A stretch of DNA of 64,000 nt from Brevundimonas sp. MYb52 (lineage in GTDB: Bacteria > Pseudomonadota > Alphaproteobacteria > Caulobacterales > Caulobacteraceae): the NCBI RefSeq assembly GCF_002979535.1, contig NZ_PCPB01000010.1, positions 1-64,000 on the forward strand, given 5' to 3'. The notes under the pieces are model-generated. The model was not told where the DNA came from and ran no database searches. It worked only from the letters and a program-made list of their open reading frames with translations. The stretch's first letter is position 1; every line of letters starts with the position of its first letter. Made by a program: the position numbers and the translations under genes. Below, piece after piece: positions 1-8,506 of the stretch.

Positions 1-75
1 GGCTTTGGCGGATGCAAATGATGAAGCCCTCCCCCCTCGAGGGGGAGGGCTTCATCATTTGCATCCGCCAAAGCC
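1..75. repeat. Perfect 35-bp inverted repeat at the window edge
   Basis: Bases 1-35 are the exact reverse complement of bases 41-75, with a five-base loop (CTCGA). The inner part, CCCTCCCCC/GGGGGAGGG, matches the short palindromic repeats seen elsewhere in this window. The outer 22 bases of each arm do not. The tilS reading frame stays open through it. A perfect fold-back at the very end of a sequence is often a contig-end assembly artefact, so the left arm may not be real genomic sequence. Confidence 0.9.
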
Positions 76-701
76 GCCCGCGCCCGGCTCCTGCCGAACC
101 GTTCATCGGCGTTGGCGGGGTCCTCGACCCAGTCCTGTCCCCGTGCCCGCAGATAGCCCCGCAACCCCTCGCGTCGCTCGTCCAGAAGGGGGCGCAGCAG
201 CATCAGGTCCCGCCCTTCGGGCCAGACCGGCGACGGCGACCACTCGCGCACCCGCCCCAGGGTCGCGCCGCGTTCCCGCATCCAGTCGGCCTCGGCTGCA
301 TCATCAAGCGTATGCGCCATCAGCACGACGCCCGCCCCGGCCGCCCGCGCCGCCTCGGCGATCAGCCCATGCCGCGCCGCCCGCGCCCGCGCCGTCAGCC
401 CCGGCCCGGCCTGGGGCGCATCCCAGCTCAGCCCTCGCCAGTCGGCCCCGACCGCGCGCGCCGCTTCGCCCGCGAACCGGGTCCAGTCCGCGCTCATGGC
501 GTTGAGATTGTGATCCACCGTCAGGGCCAGCAGCCGCCGCCCCCGCGCCCTGGCCCAGTCCGCCGCCAGGTGCAGCAGGGCGACCGAATCGCCGCCGCCC
601 GACAGGGCCAGCACAATGGGCTCAGCCCGTTCCGGGTCCAGCCGCCCATCCAGCCGGGCGAAGACCCGACCGGTCAGGCCGCCGGCGTCGTCTGGCGTCA
701 G
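1..701 (-). CDS. tilS: tRNA(Ile)-lysidine synthase, partial (C-terminus cut by window)
   Basis: This ATP-dependent enzyme adds lysine to C34 of tRNA-Ile(CAU) so that it reads AUA. The minus-strand frame contains the PP-loop ATPase motif SGGGDS (about 586-604), followed by LALTVDHNLN, an AHTLDDAAE segment and a RPLL...DWVEDPAN stretch, which is the usual order of TilS landmarks. Only about 230 residues are visible and the C-terminal domains lie outside the window. The start is unresolved: no ATG, GTG or TTG is in frame between the cpoB stop and the PP-loop except a GTG at 612-614, only three residues before SGGGDS. The end given is therefore a placeholder at the cpoB junction. The last 75 bases form a perfect inverted repeat and may be an assembly artefact. 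Confidence 0.85.
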   Translation of the reverse strand, partial: MTPDDAGGLTGRVFARLDGRLDPERAEPIVLALSGGGDSVALLHLAADWARARGRRLLALTVDHNLNAMSADWTRFAGEAARAVGADWRGLSWDAPQAGPGLTARARAARHGLIAEAARAAGAGVVLMAHTLDDAAEADWMRERGATLGRVREWSPSPVWPEGRDLMLLRPLLDERREGLRGYLRARGQDWVEDPANADERFGRSRARAALADANDEALPLEGGGLHHLHPPK

Positions 702-1540
702 TTGCAGCTCGCCCGCGTGCGCAGTTGCGTGGCGCGGGTCTTCTGCGCCGCCGTGGCCGTGTCGGCGTAGCGGCGGGTGAACTCGTTCAGAGCGCCGCAG
801 GCCTGGGTGGCCCGGTCGGTGGCGCGCAGGGCCTCGGCCAGCTTCAGCGTCGTCTCGGGCGCCCAGGGCGTGCGCGGCCAGCCGTTCAGGGCGGCGGCGT
901 AGGCGGGCACGGCGGCGGCGTTGTCGCGCGCCGCGACGTGCAGGTCGCCCAGACGGCTGCTGGCTTCTCGCGACTGCGGCGTATTGGGCCAGGTGACGAT
1001 GACCGTCTCCAGCGCCCGCTGCCCGCGCGGCCCGTCGGTCCCCAGCAGGCGCAGCGCCGCCGTCAGGTCCTGAGCCGCATCGCCGGTCGGCGAGTTGGCC
1101 GTGATCGGCCCGTTCAGTTCGGCCTCTTCCTCGGCGGCCTTCTCGGCCCGCTCGACCCGGCCTTCCAGGTCGCGCAGACGACGGCTGAGGGCGGCGTTGT
1201 CGCGCGTCGCCTCGTCCAGTTGGAAGGTCAGGCGCTCACTGTCGGCGTTTACCCGCTGGAAGGTCTGCTCCAGATCCGACAGGCGCCGATCCATGATCTG
1301 CAGCTGGCCCTGCATGGCCACGACCTCGGGGTCAGGCTCGACCAGAACCGGCTGGCCGGCGGCGTTCCTCTGCGTCAGGGCGCGCTCCAGACGGCGGACG
1401 TTGCGGTCCAGCTGGTCCAGACGGCGCTTGTCCCACTGGACGGGCTCCATCGGCACGGTCTGAGCCACGACCGCGCCCCCGATCAGGGTCAGACCGATGG
1501 CCGTCATGGCGGCGGATTTGGAAAAAGGCAGCTTCAGCAT
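698..1540 (-). CDS. cpoB: Tol-Pal cell division coordinator CpoB (YbgF)
   Basis: This is a periplasmic partner of TolA that links outer-membrane constriction with peptidoglycan synthesis at division. The 280-residue product has a Sec signal peptide (hydrophobic residues about 10-25, then VVAQT), a coiled coil at about 35-130 (repeated RRLDQLDRNVRRLE-type heptads) and TPR-like helices from about 155 to the end. That is the standard YbgF order and close to the usual length. Unlike the canonical order, it does not directly follow pal: a DUF3667 gene and a pal terminator lie between. Its 3' end runs straight into the tilS frame. Confidence 0.93.
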   Translation of the reverse strand: MLKLPFSKSAAMTAIGLTLIGGAVVAQTVPMEPVQWDKRRLDQLDRNVRRLERALTQRNAAGQPVLVEPDPEVVAMQGQLQIMDRRLSDLEQTFQRVNADSERLTFQLDEATRDNAALSRRLRDLEGRVERAEKAAEEEAELNGPITANSPTGDAAQDLTAALRLLGTDGPRGQRALETVIVTWPNTPQSREASSRLGDLHVAARDNAAAVPAYAAALNGWPRTPWAPETTLKLAEALRATDRATQACGALNEFTRRYADTATAAQKTRATQLRTRASCN

Positions 1541-1608
1541 GTCTCAAGTCGTCCCACCGATTTGCGGCGCTCGCAAGGCCAAGTTCAGGGTCAAGATCGC
1601 GGCCGCGA

Positions 1609-2760
1609 TCAGTGTCCCAGCCCCAGATAGATGATCGACACGATGAACAGGGTCGCGGCGATCTCGCAGAAGATCACCAGGGCAATGGTCCGCCACAGGG
1701 TCGAGAAGATCTTCAAGCTGTAGGCGCCCTTCAACTGAGCGAACATGTGCACCGGCACGACCAGGCTGGCGATCAGCCCCGCAGCCGGTCCAGCCCCCTT
1801 CACCGTCGTCGCCAGGACCACCACCACCATCAGCAGCAGGGACATGAAGGTCAGCGAATAGAGAACGAAAACCCCGTGATCATACAGGGTGAACCCCCGC
1901 TTCCACAGGAACATCAGGGCCACGAACGGGATCGACAGCGGCACCAGCAGGAAGGCGAACTTGTAGATGGTCTGCTGCAGCTTGTAGAGCGCCAGGTCCG
2001 GGTTCTTCAGCTTCTTGGCCACGGTCTTGGTCAGGCCGTTGGCGTTCCCGTCCTGCCCCACGTCCGAGGCGATGTCGGCCACCTGGGCCTGCCAGCTGCC
2101 GGGCGACAGGCCGTCCTTGCGGCCCTCGACGGCGTCATGCTCCAGCCGCTCCAGCTTGGACTTCTCGCTGATCACCCCGGCCTGGGCGGCGGCCAGAACC
2201 CCGGCGGCGACCCCGGCCCGCGCGCCGCTGTTGGGCGCCGGGGGCGCGCCGTCGGCGGGCTCCATCGCCGCGACGGCCGCGTCGACCTCCTTCTGGGCGG
2301 CGACGACGACCTGCTCGGCCTCGGTGATCGCCTCGCGCTGGGCGGCGATCTGTTCCGGCAGACCCTGCAGCTTCACCTCCGAATGCGGCATGAAGCTCAG
2401 CGCGAAGAACATGACGAACAGGGTGAACAGGAACATGGCCAGGGGCGAGACGTAGCGTGTCCGCCTGCCCTGCACCCACTCGCGCGTCAGCCGGCCAGGA
2501 TTGACGATCAGCAGCGGCAGGGTGCGCCAGAAACGCCCGTCAAAGTGCATGACTCCGTGCAGCAGCTCCTCGCCCAGGTGCAGCAGGGTGCGGTGCACGT
2601 GCGCCGCCTGACCGCAGTTGGAACAGAAGTTGCCGCTGACCTCCGCCCCGCAGTCGGCGCAGGTCGAATGATGGTCCCCGGCCTGCCCCGTCGGCTTTTC
2701 GATAGCGCCCGCGATGATGCCGCCCGTCATGGCGCCGCCCGCTGCTTCCAGATCAATCAC
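1609..2760 (-). CDS. DUF3667 zinc-ribbon integral membrane protein
   Basis: The function is unknown. The 383-residue protein has an N-terminal zinc ribbon with two CxxC pairs (CADCG at about 35 and CSNCGQ at about 46). A conserved block follows (FDGRFWRTLP, then NPGRLTREW...GRRTRYVSPL) that I associate with DUF3667. The first membrane segment starts at about 100, a charged coiled-coil-like insertion covers about 135-230, and about four more membrane segments fill the C-terminal 130 residues. Family members are often annotated only by the DUF. It sits between pal and cpoB, downstream of the pal terminator and 68 bases before cpoB, so it may share transcription with cpoB. A role in the envelope is only suggested by this position. 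Confidence 0.82.
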   Translation of the reverse strand: MIDLEAAGGAMTGGIIAGAIEKPTGQAGDHHSTCADCGAEVSGNFCSNCGQAAHVHRTLLHLGEELLHGVMHFDGRFWRTLPLLIVNPGRLTREWVQGRRTRYVSPLAMFLFTLFVMFFALSFMPHSEVKLQGLPEQIAAQREAITEAEQVVVAAQKEVDAAVAAMEPADGAPPAPNSGARAGVAAGVLAAAQAGVISEKSKLERLEHDAVEGRKDGLSPGSWQAQVADIASDVGQDGNANGLTKTVAKKLKNPDLALYKLQQTIYKFAFLLVPLSIPFVALMFLWKRGFTLYDHGVFVLYSLTFMSLLLMVVVVLATTVKGAGPAAGLIASLVVPVHMFAQLKGAYSLKIFSTLWRTIALVIFCEIAATLFIVSIIYLGLGH

Positions 2761-2807
2761 GCAAACTCCCCCCGGATTCGGCGCGGACTTTGATCCGCTA
2801 CGCCCTC

Positions 2808-2843
2808 AAAGAAAAGAGGCGCCGGCTGCAAAGCCGACGCCTC
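2808..2843 (-). terminator. Rho-independent terminator after pal
   Basis: On the minus strand, AGGCGTCGGCTTTGCAGCCGG and its complement form a GC-rich stem-loop (forward positions 2817-2842). A pyrimidine-rich tail (CTTTTCTTTG) follows. It lies 27 bases beyond the pal stop codon and separates tolQRAB-pal from the DUF3667-cpoB pair. Confidence 0.7.
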
Positions 2844-2869
2844 CCGTCATTCAGTCGCTTCCGCCGTGC

Positions 2870-3424
2870 TTAGCGCGGCGCACCCGACACGATGGCGGTG
2901 TGGGCGTTACGGTTCTGAGCCCAGGCGCTCTCGTTCGAGCCTTCCACGATCGGACGCTCCTTGCCGAAGCTGATGGTGTCGATGCGGGCCGCCGGCACGC
3001 CGCGCTGGATCAGATAGGTGCGGACAGCCTCGGCGCGGCGCGCGCCCAGGGCCAGGTTGTATTCACGCGTGCCGCGTTCGTCGGCATTGCCTTCGATGCG
3101 GACCGTGACCTGCGGATAGCGGGCCAGCCAGGCGGCCTGGGCGTCCAGACGCGGCTGGGCTTCGGGGCGCACCGAATAGCTGTCCAGATCGAAATAGACG
3201 CGGTCGCCGACGTTGACGACGAAGTCCTGCTCCGAACCGGGCATCGGCGCGCCGACATTGCCGCCGGTCACAGGGCCGGTCGGGGCGGTCGGATATTGCG
3301 GCGCGGTCGGCTGGGTCGGTTCGACCGGCACGGCCGGCTCGACCTTGGGCTTGGGGGCGCAGGCCGCCAGGGCGGCGACGGCGGCGCTGACAGTCGCCAG
3401 CTTGATCAGGGTCGAAGTGTTCAT
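2870..3424 (-). CDS. pal: Peptidoglycan-associated lipoprotein Pal
   Basis: This outer-membrane lipoprotein binds peptidoglycan and is moved to the division site by TolQRA and TolB. The 184-residue protein starts with a lipoprotein signal ending in LAAC (lipidated Cys at residue 22), then a Pro/Thr-rich linker. An OmpA-like domain runs from about 70 to 180, with the peptidoglycan-binding signature NADERGTREYNLALG and the downstream SFGKERP motif. Length and order are typical. It is the last gene of the tolQRAB-pal series before the terminator at 2808-2843. Confidence 0.97.
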   Translation of the reverse strand: MNTSTLIKLATVSAAVAALAACAPKPKVEPAVPVEPTQPTAPQYPTAPTGPVTGGNVGAPMPGSEQDFVVNVGDRVYFDLDSYSVRPEAQPRLDAQAAWLARYPQVTVRIEGNADERGTREYNLALGARRAEAVRTYLIQRGVPAARIDTISFGKERPIVEGSNESAWAQNRNAHTAIVSGAPR

Positions 3425-3575
3425 CGGGTCGTCTCCTTGTTTCGGTCTGAGGACGGCGGCCTCAAGCTTGGCTATATCGAAGGTCAGCTAGACTGCGGCG
3501 CCGCGTCGCGCCAGACGCGATAACGCACAGTTTATGGGAATGGCTCCGCTCGTGATCTCACGAAGCCGTAAACGG

Positions 3576-4976
3576 CTAGGCCGGGCAGGAATCCGCGCCC
3601 TGGCCGATGCCCAGATTGACCGGCGGGGCGTCCAGCAGACCCGACCAGGCCGGGTCTGAACCGCGTCCGTCATAACCCGCCTGCGACACCACCCGGCCCG
3701 ACAGGTCCACGGTCCACAGACGGGTGTCGCCGCCGGGGCTCTGGCGCGCAAAGGCGATGTAGCGGCCGTTCGGCGCCCAGGACGGACCTTCCTCGAAATA
3801 GCTGGACGACAGGGTGCGCTCGCCCGTCCCGTCCGACTTCATCACCCCGATATGGAAACGGCCGCCCGACTGCTTGGTGAAGGCGATCATGTCGCCGCGC
3901 GGGCTCCAGGCCGGGGCGGTGTAGATGCCGCCGCCGCGGCTGATCGGCCGCTGACCCGATCCGTCCGAGCGCATGGTGTAAAGCCGCGCCGACCCCGAAC
4001 GGTCCGAGGTGAAGACGATCTGGTTGCCGTCGGGGCTGAACGAGGGCGAGGTGTCGATGCCGGGGTCGCTGGTCAGACGCGACAGCTGACGCGTCCGCAG
4101 GTTCATCACATAGACGTCGGTGTTGCCGCCGCGGATGATCGAAAAGGCGATCTTGTTGCCGTCGTTGGAGAAGCGCGGGGCCAGGACCTGACCGTCGAAC
4201 TCGCCCAGGCTTTCGCGGCGTCCGGTCGACAGGTTGTAGAGGTAGATGCGGCTATAATCCTTGCCCAGGGCCACATAGGTGACCTCGTCCGGGTTGGACG
4301 CCGAAAAGCGCGGCGACATGATGATCTCGTCGCCCTGGGTCAGGAAGACCGGGTTGTAGCCGTCCTGATCGACGATGGTCAGACGCGACAGCTTGTTCAA
4401 CTGCGTGCCGCTCTCGGACACGAACAGGACGCGCGAATCAAAGAAGCCCGCCTCGCCCGTCATGCGCTGATAGATGACGTCGGAAATCTTGTGGGCGATG
4501 CGGCGCCACTGTTCGCTGGTGGCGGTGAACTGATAGCTGACCAGCTGGCACTGGCGATAGGGGTCATACAGGCGGAAGCCCACGTCCACCCGCCCGTCGG
4601 CGCGCGGCGTCACCCCGCCGTAGAGCACCGCCTGCGCCCCGATGGTCGTCCACTGGGGGAAGTTGGGCGCATTGGCCAGGGTCAGCCCGGTCTCGATGAA
4701 GCTGGCCGGGTTCAGCGGGTCAAAGAAGCCCGAGCGCTTCAGGTTGCCGCTGATGACGTTGGAAATCTGCGGCCCGTTCTGCCCGGTGAAGGGCACCACC
4801 GCGATCTGCAACGGCCGCAGCACGCCCTCGTCCACCACTACGTCCTGCATCGGCGCGGCGGTCGCCGTCGCTTGGGGCTGGGTCAGAGACTGAGTCTGGG
4901 CCGACGCCGGCTGAACCATCGCCGGGGCCGCCATCACGACCGCAGCAGCCGAGGCGAGGAGAAGGTGCAGACGCAT
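3576..4976 (-). CDS. tolB: Tol-Pal system beta-propeller protein TolB
   Basis: TolB is a periplasmic protein that binds Pal and is displaced by TolA, releasing Pal to peptidoglycan. The 466-residue product has a Sec signal peptide ending at about residue 26 (PASAQ) and an alpha/beta N-terminal domain (about 45-190). A six-bladed propeller built of PD40 repeats follows (FSNDGNKIAFS, FSPDGNQIVFTS, WSPRGDMIAFT, WAPNGRYIAFA). It is slightly longer than the E. coli protein. It lies between tolA and pal with about 150-180 bases on each side, so separate promoters are possible. Confidence 0.97.
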   Translation of the reverse strand: MRLHLLLASAAAVVMAAPAMVQPASAQTQSLTQPQATATAAPMQDVVVDEGVLRPLQIAVVPFTGQNGPQISNVISGNLKRSGFFDPLNPASFIETGLTLANAPNFPQWTTIGAQAVLYGGVTPRADGRVDVGFRLYDPYRQCQLVSYQFTATSEQWRRIAHKISDVIYQRMTGEAGFFDSRVLFVSESGTQLNKLSRLTIVDQDGYNPVFLTQGDEIIMSPRFSASNPDEVTYVALGKDYSRIYLYNLSTGRRESLGEFDGQVLAPRFSNDGNKIAFSIIRGGNTDVYVMNLRTRQLSRLTSDPGIDTSPSFSPDGNQIVFTSDRSGSARLYTMRSDGSGQRPISRGGGIYTAPAWSPRGDMIAFTKQSGGRFHIGVMKSDGTGERTLSSSYFEEGPSWAPNGRYIAFARQSPGGDTRLWTVDLSGRVVSQAGYDGRGSDPAWSGLLDAPPVNLGIGQGADSCPA

Positions 4977-5155
4977 GAGAAGAACTCCCGGAGTTGGACG
5001 GATCGTCGGTCCTTATCGCCAGACCGTATGACAAAAACCAGCTTGTGAAAGACAAGCTTGCCCCGGAATGGGGCGACTTTCAGACTTTAGCCCCACCTCC
5101 CCGCAATCCTCCTCCTCCCCCGCTTCGCAAGGCAGGATCGCAGGGTCGGCCAGCC

Positions 5156-6025
5156 CTACCGTCCCCCGCACTGACGCGCGGTTTCAAACCGGAAGGGCAC
5201 CTCTTGCGCCTGAAATCCGGCAGGCACCGTAAACGGCGAGGTCGCGCGCAAGGCCCGCAACATGGCCTCCGACGCCGCCCGCCAGGTCGGATCGCTGCGC
5301 GTATCCTGCAGGCGCGGCGACCCGATGATGTCGCCGTCGGCGCTCAAGCGCACCGTCACCCGGATCACCAGTTCATCCATCCCCGGCATGTCGCAGTTCA
5401 GGTTCCAGTTCGGCGTCACCTGGCCGCCCAAGGCGGCCAGTTGCGGGCCGGTGGCGCGCGAGGCGGTCCCCGCCCCCTGCTGACCCGGCGCCGGACGGCC
5501 CCGGTTCGGCGTCTGGCGCGGCGGGCCGGCCAGGGCGTCCAGGTCCAGACCCGGCGCGGGCCTGGGCGCCGGGCGCGGCGGCGTCGGGTTGGGGCGCGGC
5601 GGCGTGGGCCGCGGGGCCGCCTTCTCAGGCGGGGTCGGGGCCGGTCGCGGCGGCGTAGGGCGCGGCGTCGGCGCAGGCGTGGGCGTCGGGCGCGGCGCGG
5701 GGGCCTTTTCCGGCGGCCTCGGCGTGGGACGCGGCGCCGGCGGGGTCGGGCGCGGCGCAGGCTGCGGCGGGACCGGCGTCGGCTCCGGCGGGACCGGCTC
5801 GGGCGGGGTCTCGACCGGAGCGGTGGCCCCATCCTCGAGCGAGGGCTCGGGCTGCGGATTGTCCGCAGGCGCGGCGGCGATCTCGATGTCCGAGACGATC
5901 GACACCGGCACCGAGTTCACCAGCGGCTTGGGCTCGTCCTTCGACGTCCACGACACCAGGGCGAGCGCGACCACGCCGGCGTGCAGCGCAAGAGATCCGA
6001 CAATGGCGGGACTGGGCCGACGCAA
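5156..6025 (-). CDS. tolA: TolA, proline-rich energy-transducing envelope protein
   Basis: TolA spans the periplasm and transmits proton-motive force from TolQR to TolB-Pal. The 289-residue product has one N-terminal membrane anchor (about 8-28, with the SLALHAG segment typical of TonB/TolA starts). A long Pro/Arg/Thr-rich spacer runs from about 45 to 165 (PRPTPPRPAPTPP-like repeats), and a globular C-terminal domain with paired cysteines ends in FRFETARQC. E. coli TolA has an Ala/Lys-rich helical spacer; the proline-rich form is more TonB-like and is common in alphaproteobacteria. The gene follows tolR by 4 bases. Confidence 0.93.
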   Translation of the reverse strand: MRRPSPAIVGSLALHAGVVALALVSWTSKDEPKPLVNSVPVSIVSDIEIAAAPADNPQPEPSLEDGATAPVETPPEPVPPEPTPVPPQPAPRPTPPAPRPTPRPPEKAPAPRPTPTPAPTPRPTPPRPAPTPPEKAAPRPTPPRPNPTPPRPAPRPAPGLDLDALAGPPRQTPNRGRPAPGQQGAGTASRATGPQLAALGGQVTPNWNLNCDMPGMDELVIRVTVRLSADGDIIGSPRLQDTRSDPTWRAASEAMLRALRATSPFTVPAGFQAQEVPFRFETARQCGGR

Positions 6026-6029
6026 GCGA

Positions 6030-6491
<462 letters not shown>

Positions 6492-6494
6492 GGA

Positions 6495-7250
6495 TCAGGC
6501 GCCCCGACGCAGGTTCAGGTCAGCCGAAGGCGGCGGGGGCGGCGGCGGCGGAGCCGAGGGCGCGCCCAGACGACGGGCGATGGCCGACTGCAGGTCGTCG
6601 GCAAAGGCTTCCAAACGCCCGGTGAACTTGCCCGCCGACACCGAGAAGGCGTTGAAGGCGATATAGGCCGGGATGGCCGCCGCCAGACCGATGGCCGTGG
6701 CGAACAGGGCCTCGGCGATCGCCGGGGCCACGGTCGTCAGATTGGTGTTGCCCGCCGCGGCGATGCGATCGAACGCGTTCATGATGCCCCAGACGGTGCC
6801 GAACAGGCCGATGAAGGGCGAGGCGGTGGCCACCACCGACAGGACGCCCAGACCGTTCTCGATCTTCTGGCTCTCGCGGGCGATGACCGAGTCCAGCGCC
6901 CGGTCGATGCGGGCGATCAGCATGTTTCCTTGCGTGTCCGTCATGGCCCCGCGCGAACGCGCCTCGCGCCAGTCCTGCAGGGTCGACACCAGCATGCGCG
7001 GCAGGGGATCGACCGGCTGGGCCCCGGCCTGCGCCGCCACGTCTTCCAGCGAGCGGCCGCTCTCGACCTGCTTTTCGAACTCGGTCGCGCGGGCGTTCAT
7101 GCGGGCGAAACGCACCGCCTTGTCGATGATGATGGTCCAGGACCAGACCGAGGCCGCGGCCAGGCCGATCATGACCGTCTTCACCACCCAGTCGGCGGTC
7201 ATGAACAGCTCGATGGGATTCAGCAGCGAGGCGTCGGCGGGCGGGGTCAT
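6495..7250 (-). CDS. tolQ: TolQ, MotA/ExbB-family proton channel
   Basis: TolQ is a polytopic inner-membrane protein that forms the Tol proton channel with TolR. The 251-residue product has a first helix near the N-terminus (about 18-40). A cytoplasmic loop follows, then the MotA/ExbB region with [23 protein letters not shown] and a third helix [17 protein letters not shown]. The C-terminus is unusual in carrying a run of prolines ([11 protein letters not shown]). It begins the tolQRA cluster. Between it and ybgC lies a 140-bp palindromic repeat, so ybgC may be transcribed with it or separately. Confidence 0.96.
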   Translation of the reverse strand: MTPPADASLLNPIELFMTADWVVKTVMIGLAAASVWSWTIIIDKAVRFARMNARATEFEKQVESGRSLEDVAAQAGAQPVDPLPRMLVSTLQDWREARSRGAMTDTQGNMLIARIDRALDSVIARESQKIENGLGVLSVVATASPFIGLFGTVWGIMNAFDRIAAAGNTNLTTVAPAIAEALFATAIGLAAAIPAYIAFNAFSVSAGKFTGRLEAFADDLQSAIARRLGAPSAPPPPPPPPSADLNLRRGA

Positions 7251-7395
7251 GCGGCGTCCTTGGATGGGTCCGGTGTCGTCAGCCCTTATCGAGCGGGCGG
7301 ACGTGGCGGTTTCATGGCGGCGGGTCTAACGGGCGTCGGCCTTCACGTCACGGGGGCTGCGTCTGACAACCTCGTTATTGCGAAGCTTCAGCATT

Positions 7396-7535
7396 CTTTC
7401 CTCCCCATTTCATGGGGAGGGGGACCACGCAGTGGTGGAGGGGGCGGCGCTGAGGGCAGACGTCGAGACGCCCCCTCCGTCTCGTCGGCTACGCCGCCGA
7501 TCCACCTCCCCATCGCTGCGCGACAGGGAGGAAAG
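7396..7535. repeat. 140-bp palindromic intergenic repeat (type A)
   Basis: The element opens with CTTTCCTCCCC and closes with the complementary GGGAGGAAAG. Inside are CATGGGGAGG and a GGACCACGCAGTGGTGG sub-palindrome. It ends directly against the ybgC stop codon at 7536. It resembles the element at 13484-13628 in ends, length and internal CTGCGCGAC segment, and shorter relatives lie at 8459, 29221 and 31265. It looks like a small non-autonomous, MITE-like or REP-like family. Confidence 0.75.
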
Positions 7536-7982
7536 TCAGTCCCCCGACAGCCAGGGCGTCACCAGTTCGACCAGCCGCTTGGTCGGCCGTCGCGGCCGTC
7601 CGTCCAGATGGATGCAGACCGCCGTCACATCGGCCCGGCACAAGACCTCGCCGTCGCGCTCGACCGTCTGACGGATGATCAGGCGCGGCCCCTTGATGGC
7701 CTCATAGCGGGTCCGCACCACCAGGGCGTCGTCGATCCGCGCCGGCTTCACATACTTGATCGCCAGGTCCGAAACGACAAAGGCCAGCGGCTCGTCCTGC
7801 TCCAGCAACTCGACATGGCCCACCCCCGCCACCCGCAGGAAGTCCGACCGCCCCCGCTCGAAATACCGCACATAGTTGGCGTGATAGACCAGACCGGTGA
7901 AGTCGGTGTCCTCGTAATAGACCCGCACCGGCAGCAGGTGATCCTGCCCGTCAAAGCGGCCGGCGGTGGGAAGATCGGTCAT
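7536..7982 (-). CDS. ybgC: Tol-Pal-associated acyl-CoA thioesterase YbgC
   Basis: This is a cytoplasmic hot-dog-fold thioesterase encoded with tol-pal in most proteobacteria. The 148-residue product carries the 4HBT signature YYEDTDFTGLVYHANYVRYFE (residues about 20-40, shown here as its key residues Asp-Thr-Asp and His-Ala-Asn-Tyr). The family catalytic Asp is in DTDFTGLVYH. Length is typical. It follows the 133-residue hypothetical gene by 3 bases, so those two are probably co-transcribed. A palindromic repeat abuts its stop codon. Confidence 0.94.
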   Translation of the reverse strand: MTDLPTAGRFDGQDHLLPVRVYYEDTDFTGLVYHANYVRYFERGRSDFLRVAGVGHVELLEQDEPLAFVVSDLAIKYVKPARIDDALVVRTRYEAIKGPRLIIRQTVERDGEVLCRADVTAVCIHLDGRPRRPTKRLVELVTPWLSGD

Positions 7983-7985
7983 GGG

Positions 7986-8387
7986 TCAGCCCTGAACGGA
8001 AGTCGTCGCCGAGGCCTTAGCGGCCGGCGCCGCCGCATTGAAGCCCGGACAGAACTCGGCCTTCATGTCCGCGAACTCGGCCCCCAGGGGATCGTCGCCC
8101 ATCAGGATGCGGTTGGGCCGCGAGACAAAGGCCACCGCCCGCTTCTCGCCCGCGATCCCGGCGTAGCCGCAAACGGCGCGACGCTTGCCGTTTTCCAGAT
8201 AGCGCACCTCGGCGGTCGGCCCCATCTGCGCCTTGACCTGGGTCAAGGCCCGTTCCGCCGGGCTCGCCTGCGTCGGTCCGAAGCGCGCGCCCTGGTTCAG
8301 GGCGAACAGACTCAAGGCGCCAAGCAGCAGCACCGCCACGCCCAGCACGGCGATCTTCTGGTCCGTCCCGATCCCGCCTCGCGCCAT
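7986..8387 (-). CDS. Hypothetical single-span membrane protein next to ybgC
   Basis: I do not recognise a family. The 133-residue product begins MARGGIGTDQK, has one hydrophobic helix (about 12-30, AVLGVAVLLLGALSLFAL) and a probable periplasmic domain. That domain has two cysteines (CGYAG and FCPGF) that could form a disulfide. The C-terminus is Ala-rich. It lies 3 bases upstream of ybgC and reads in the same direction, so it is likely part of the tol operon in this lineage. Codon use and GC match its neighbours. Confidence 0.65.
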   Translation of the reverse strand: MARGGIGTDQKIAVLGVAVLLLGALSLFALNQGARFGPTQASPAERALTQVKAQMGPTAEVRYLENGKRRAVCGYAGIAGEKRAVAFVSRPNRILMGDDPLGAEFADMKAEFCPGFNAAAPAAKASATTSVQG

Positions 8388-8458
8388 CGCTGTCTCCCTT
8401 CACGAGCAGCATGGCCGGGTTTGAAGAACGGGTGAAGCCCTTTTGCGAATGACTAGCG

Positions 8459-8490
8459 CCTTCTCCCCCCCTTCATGTGGAGGGGGAGGC
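8459..8490. repeat. Short palindromic repeat (type A core)
   Basis: CTTCTCCCCCCCTTCATG is followed by TGGAGGGGGAGG. This is a short hairpin matching the end sequence of the type A elements at 7396 and 13484. It lies between the small membrane-protein gene and ruvB, 17 bases beyond the ruvB stop, and could act as an end-of-transcript stem-loop. Confidence 0.5.
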
Positions 8491-8506
8491 GTCGCGTTTG
8501 ACGTCC

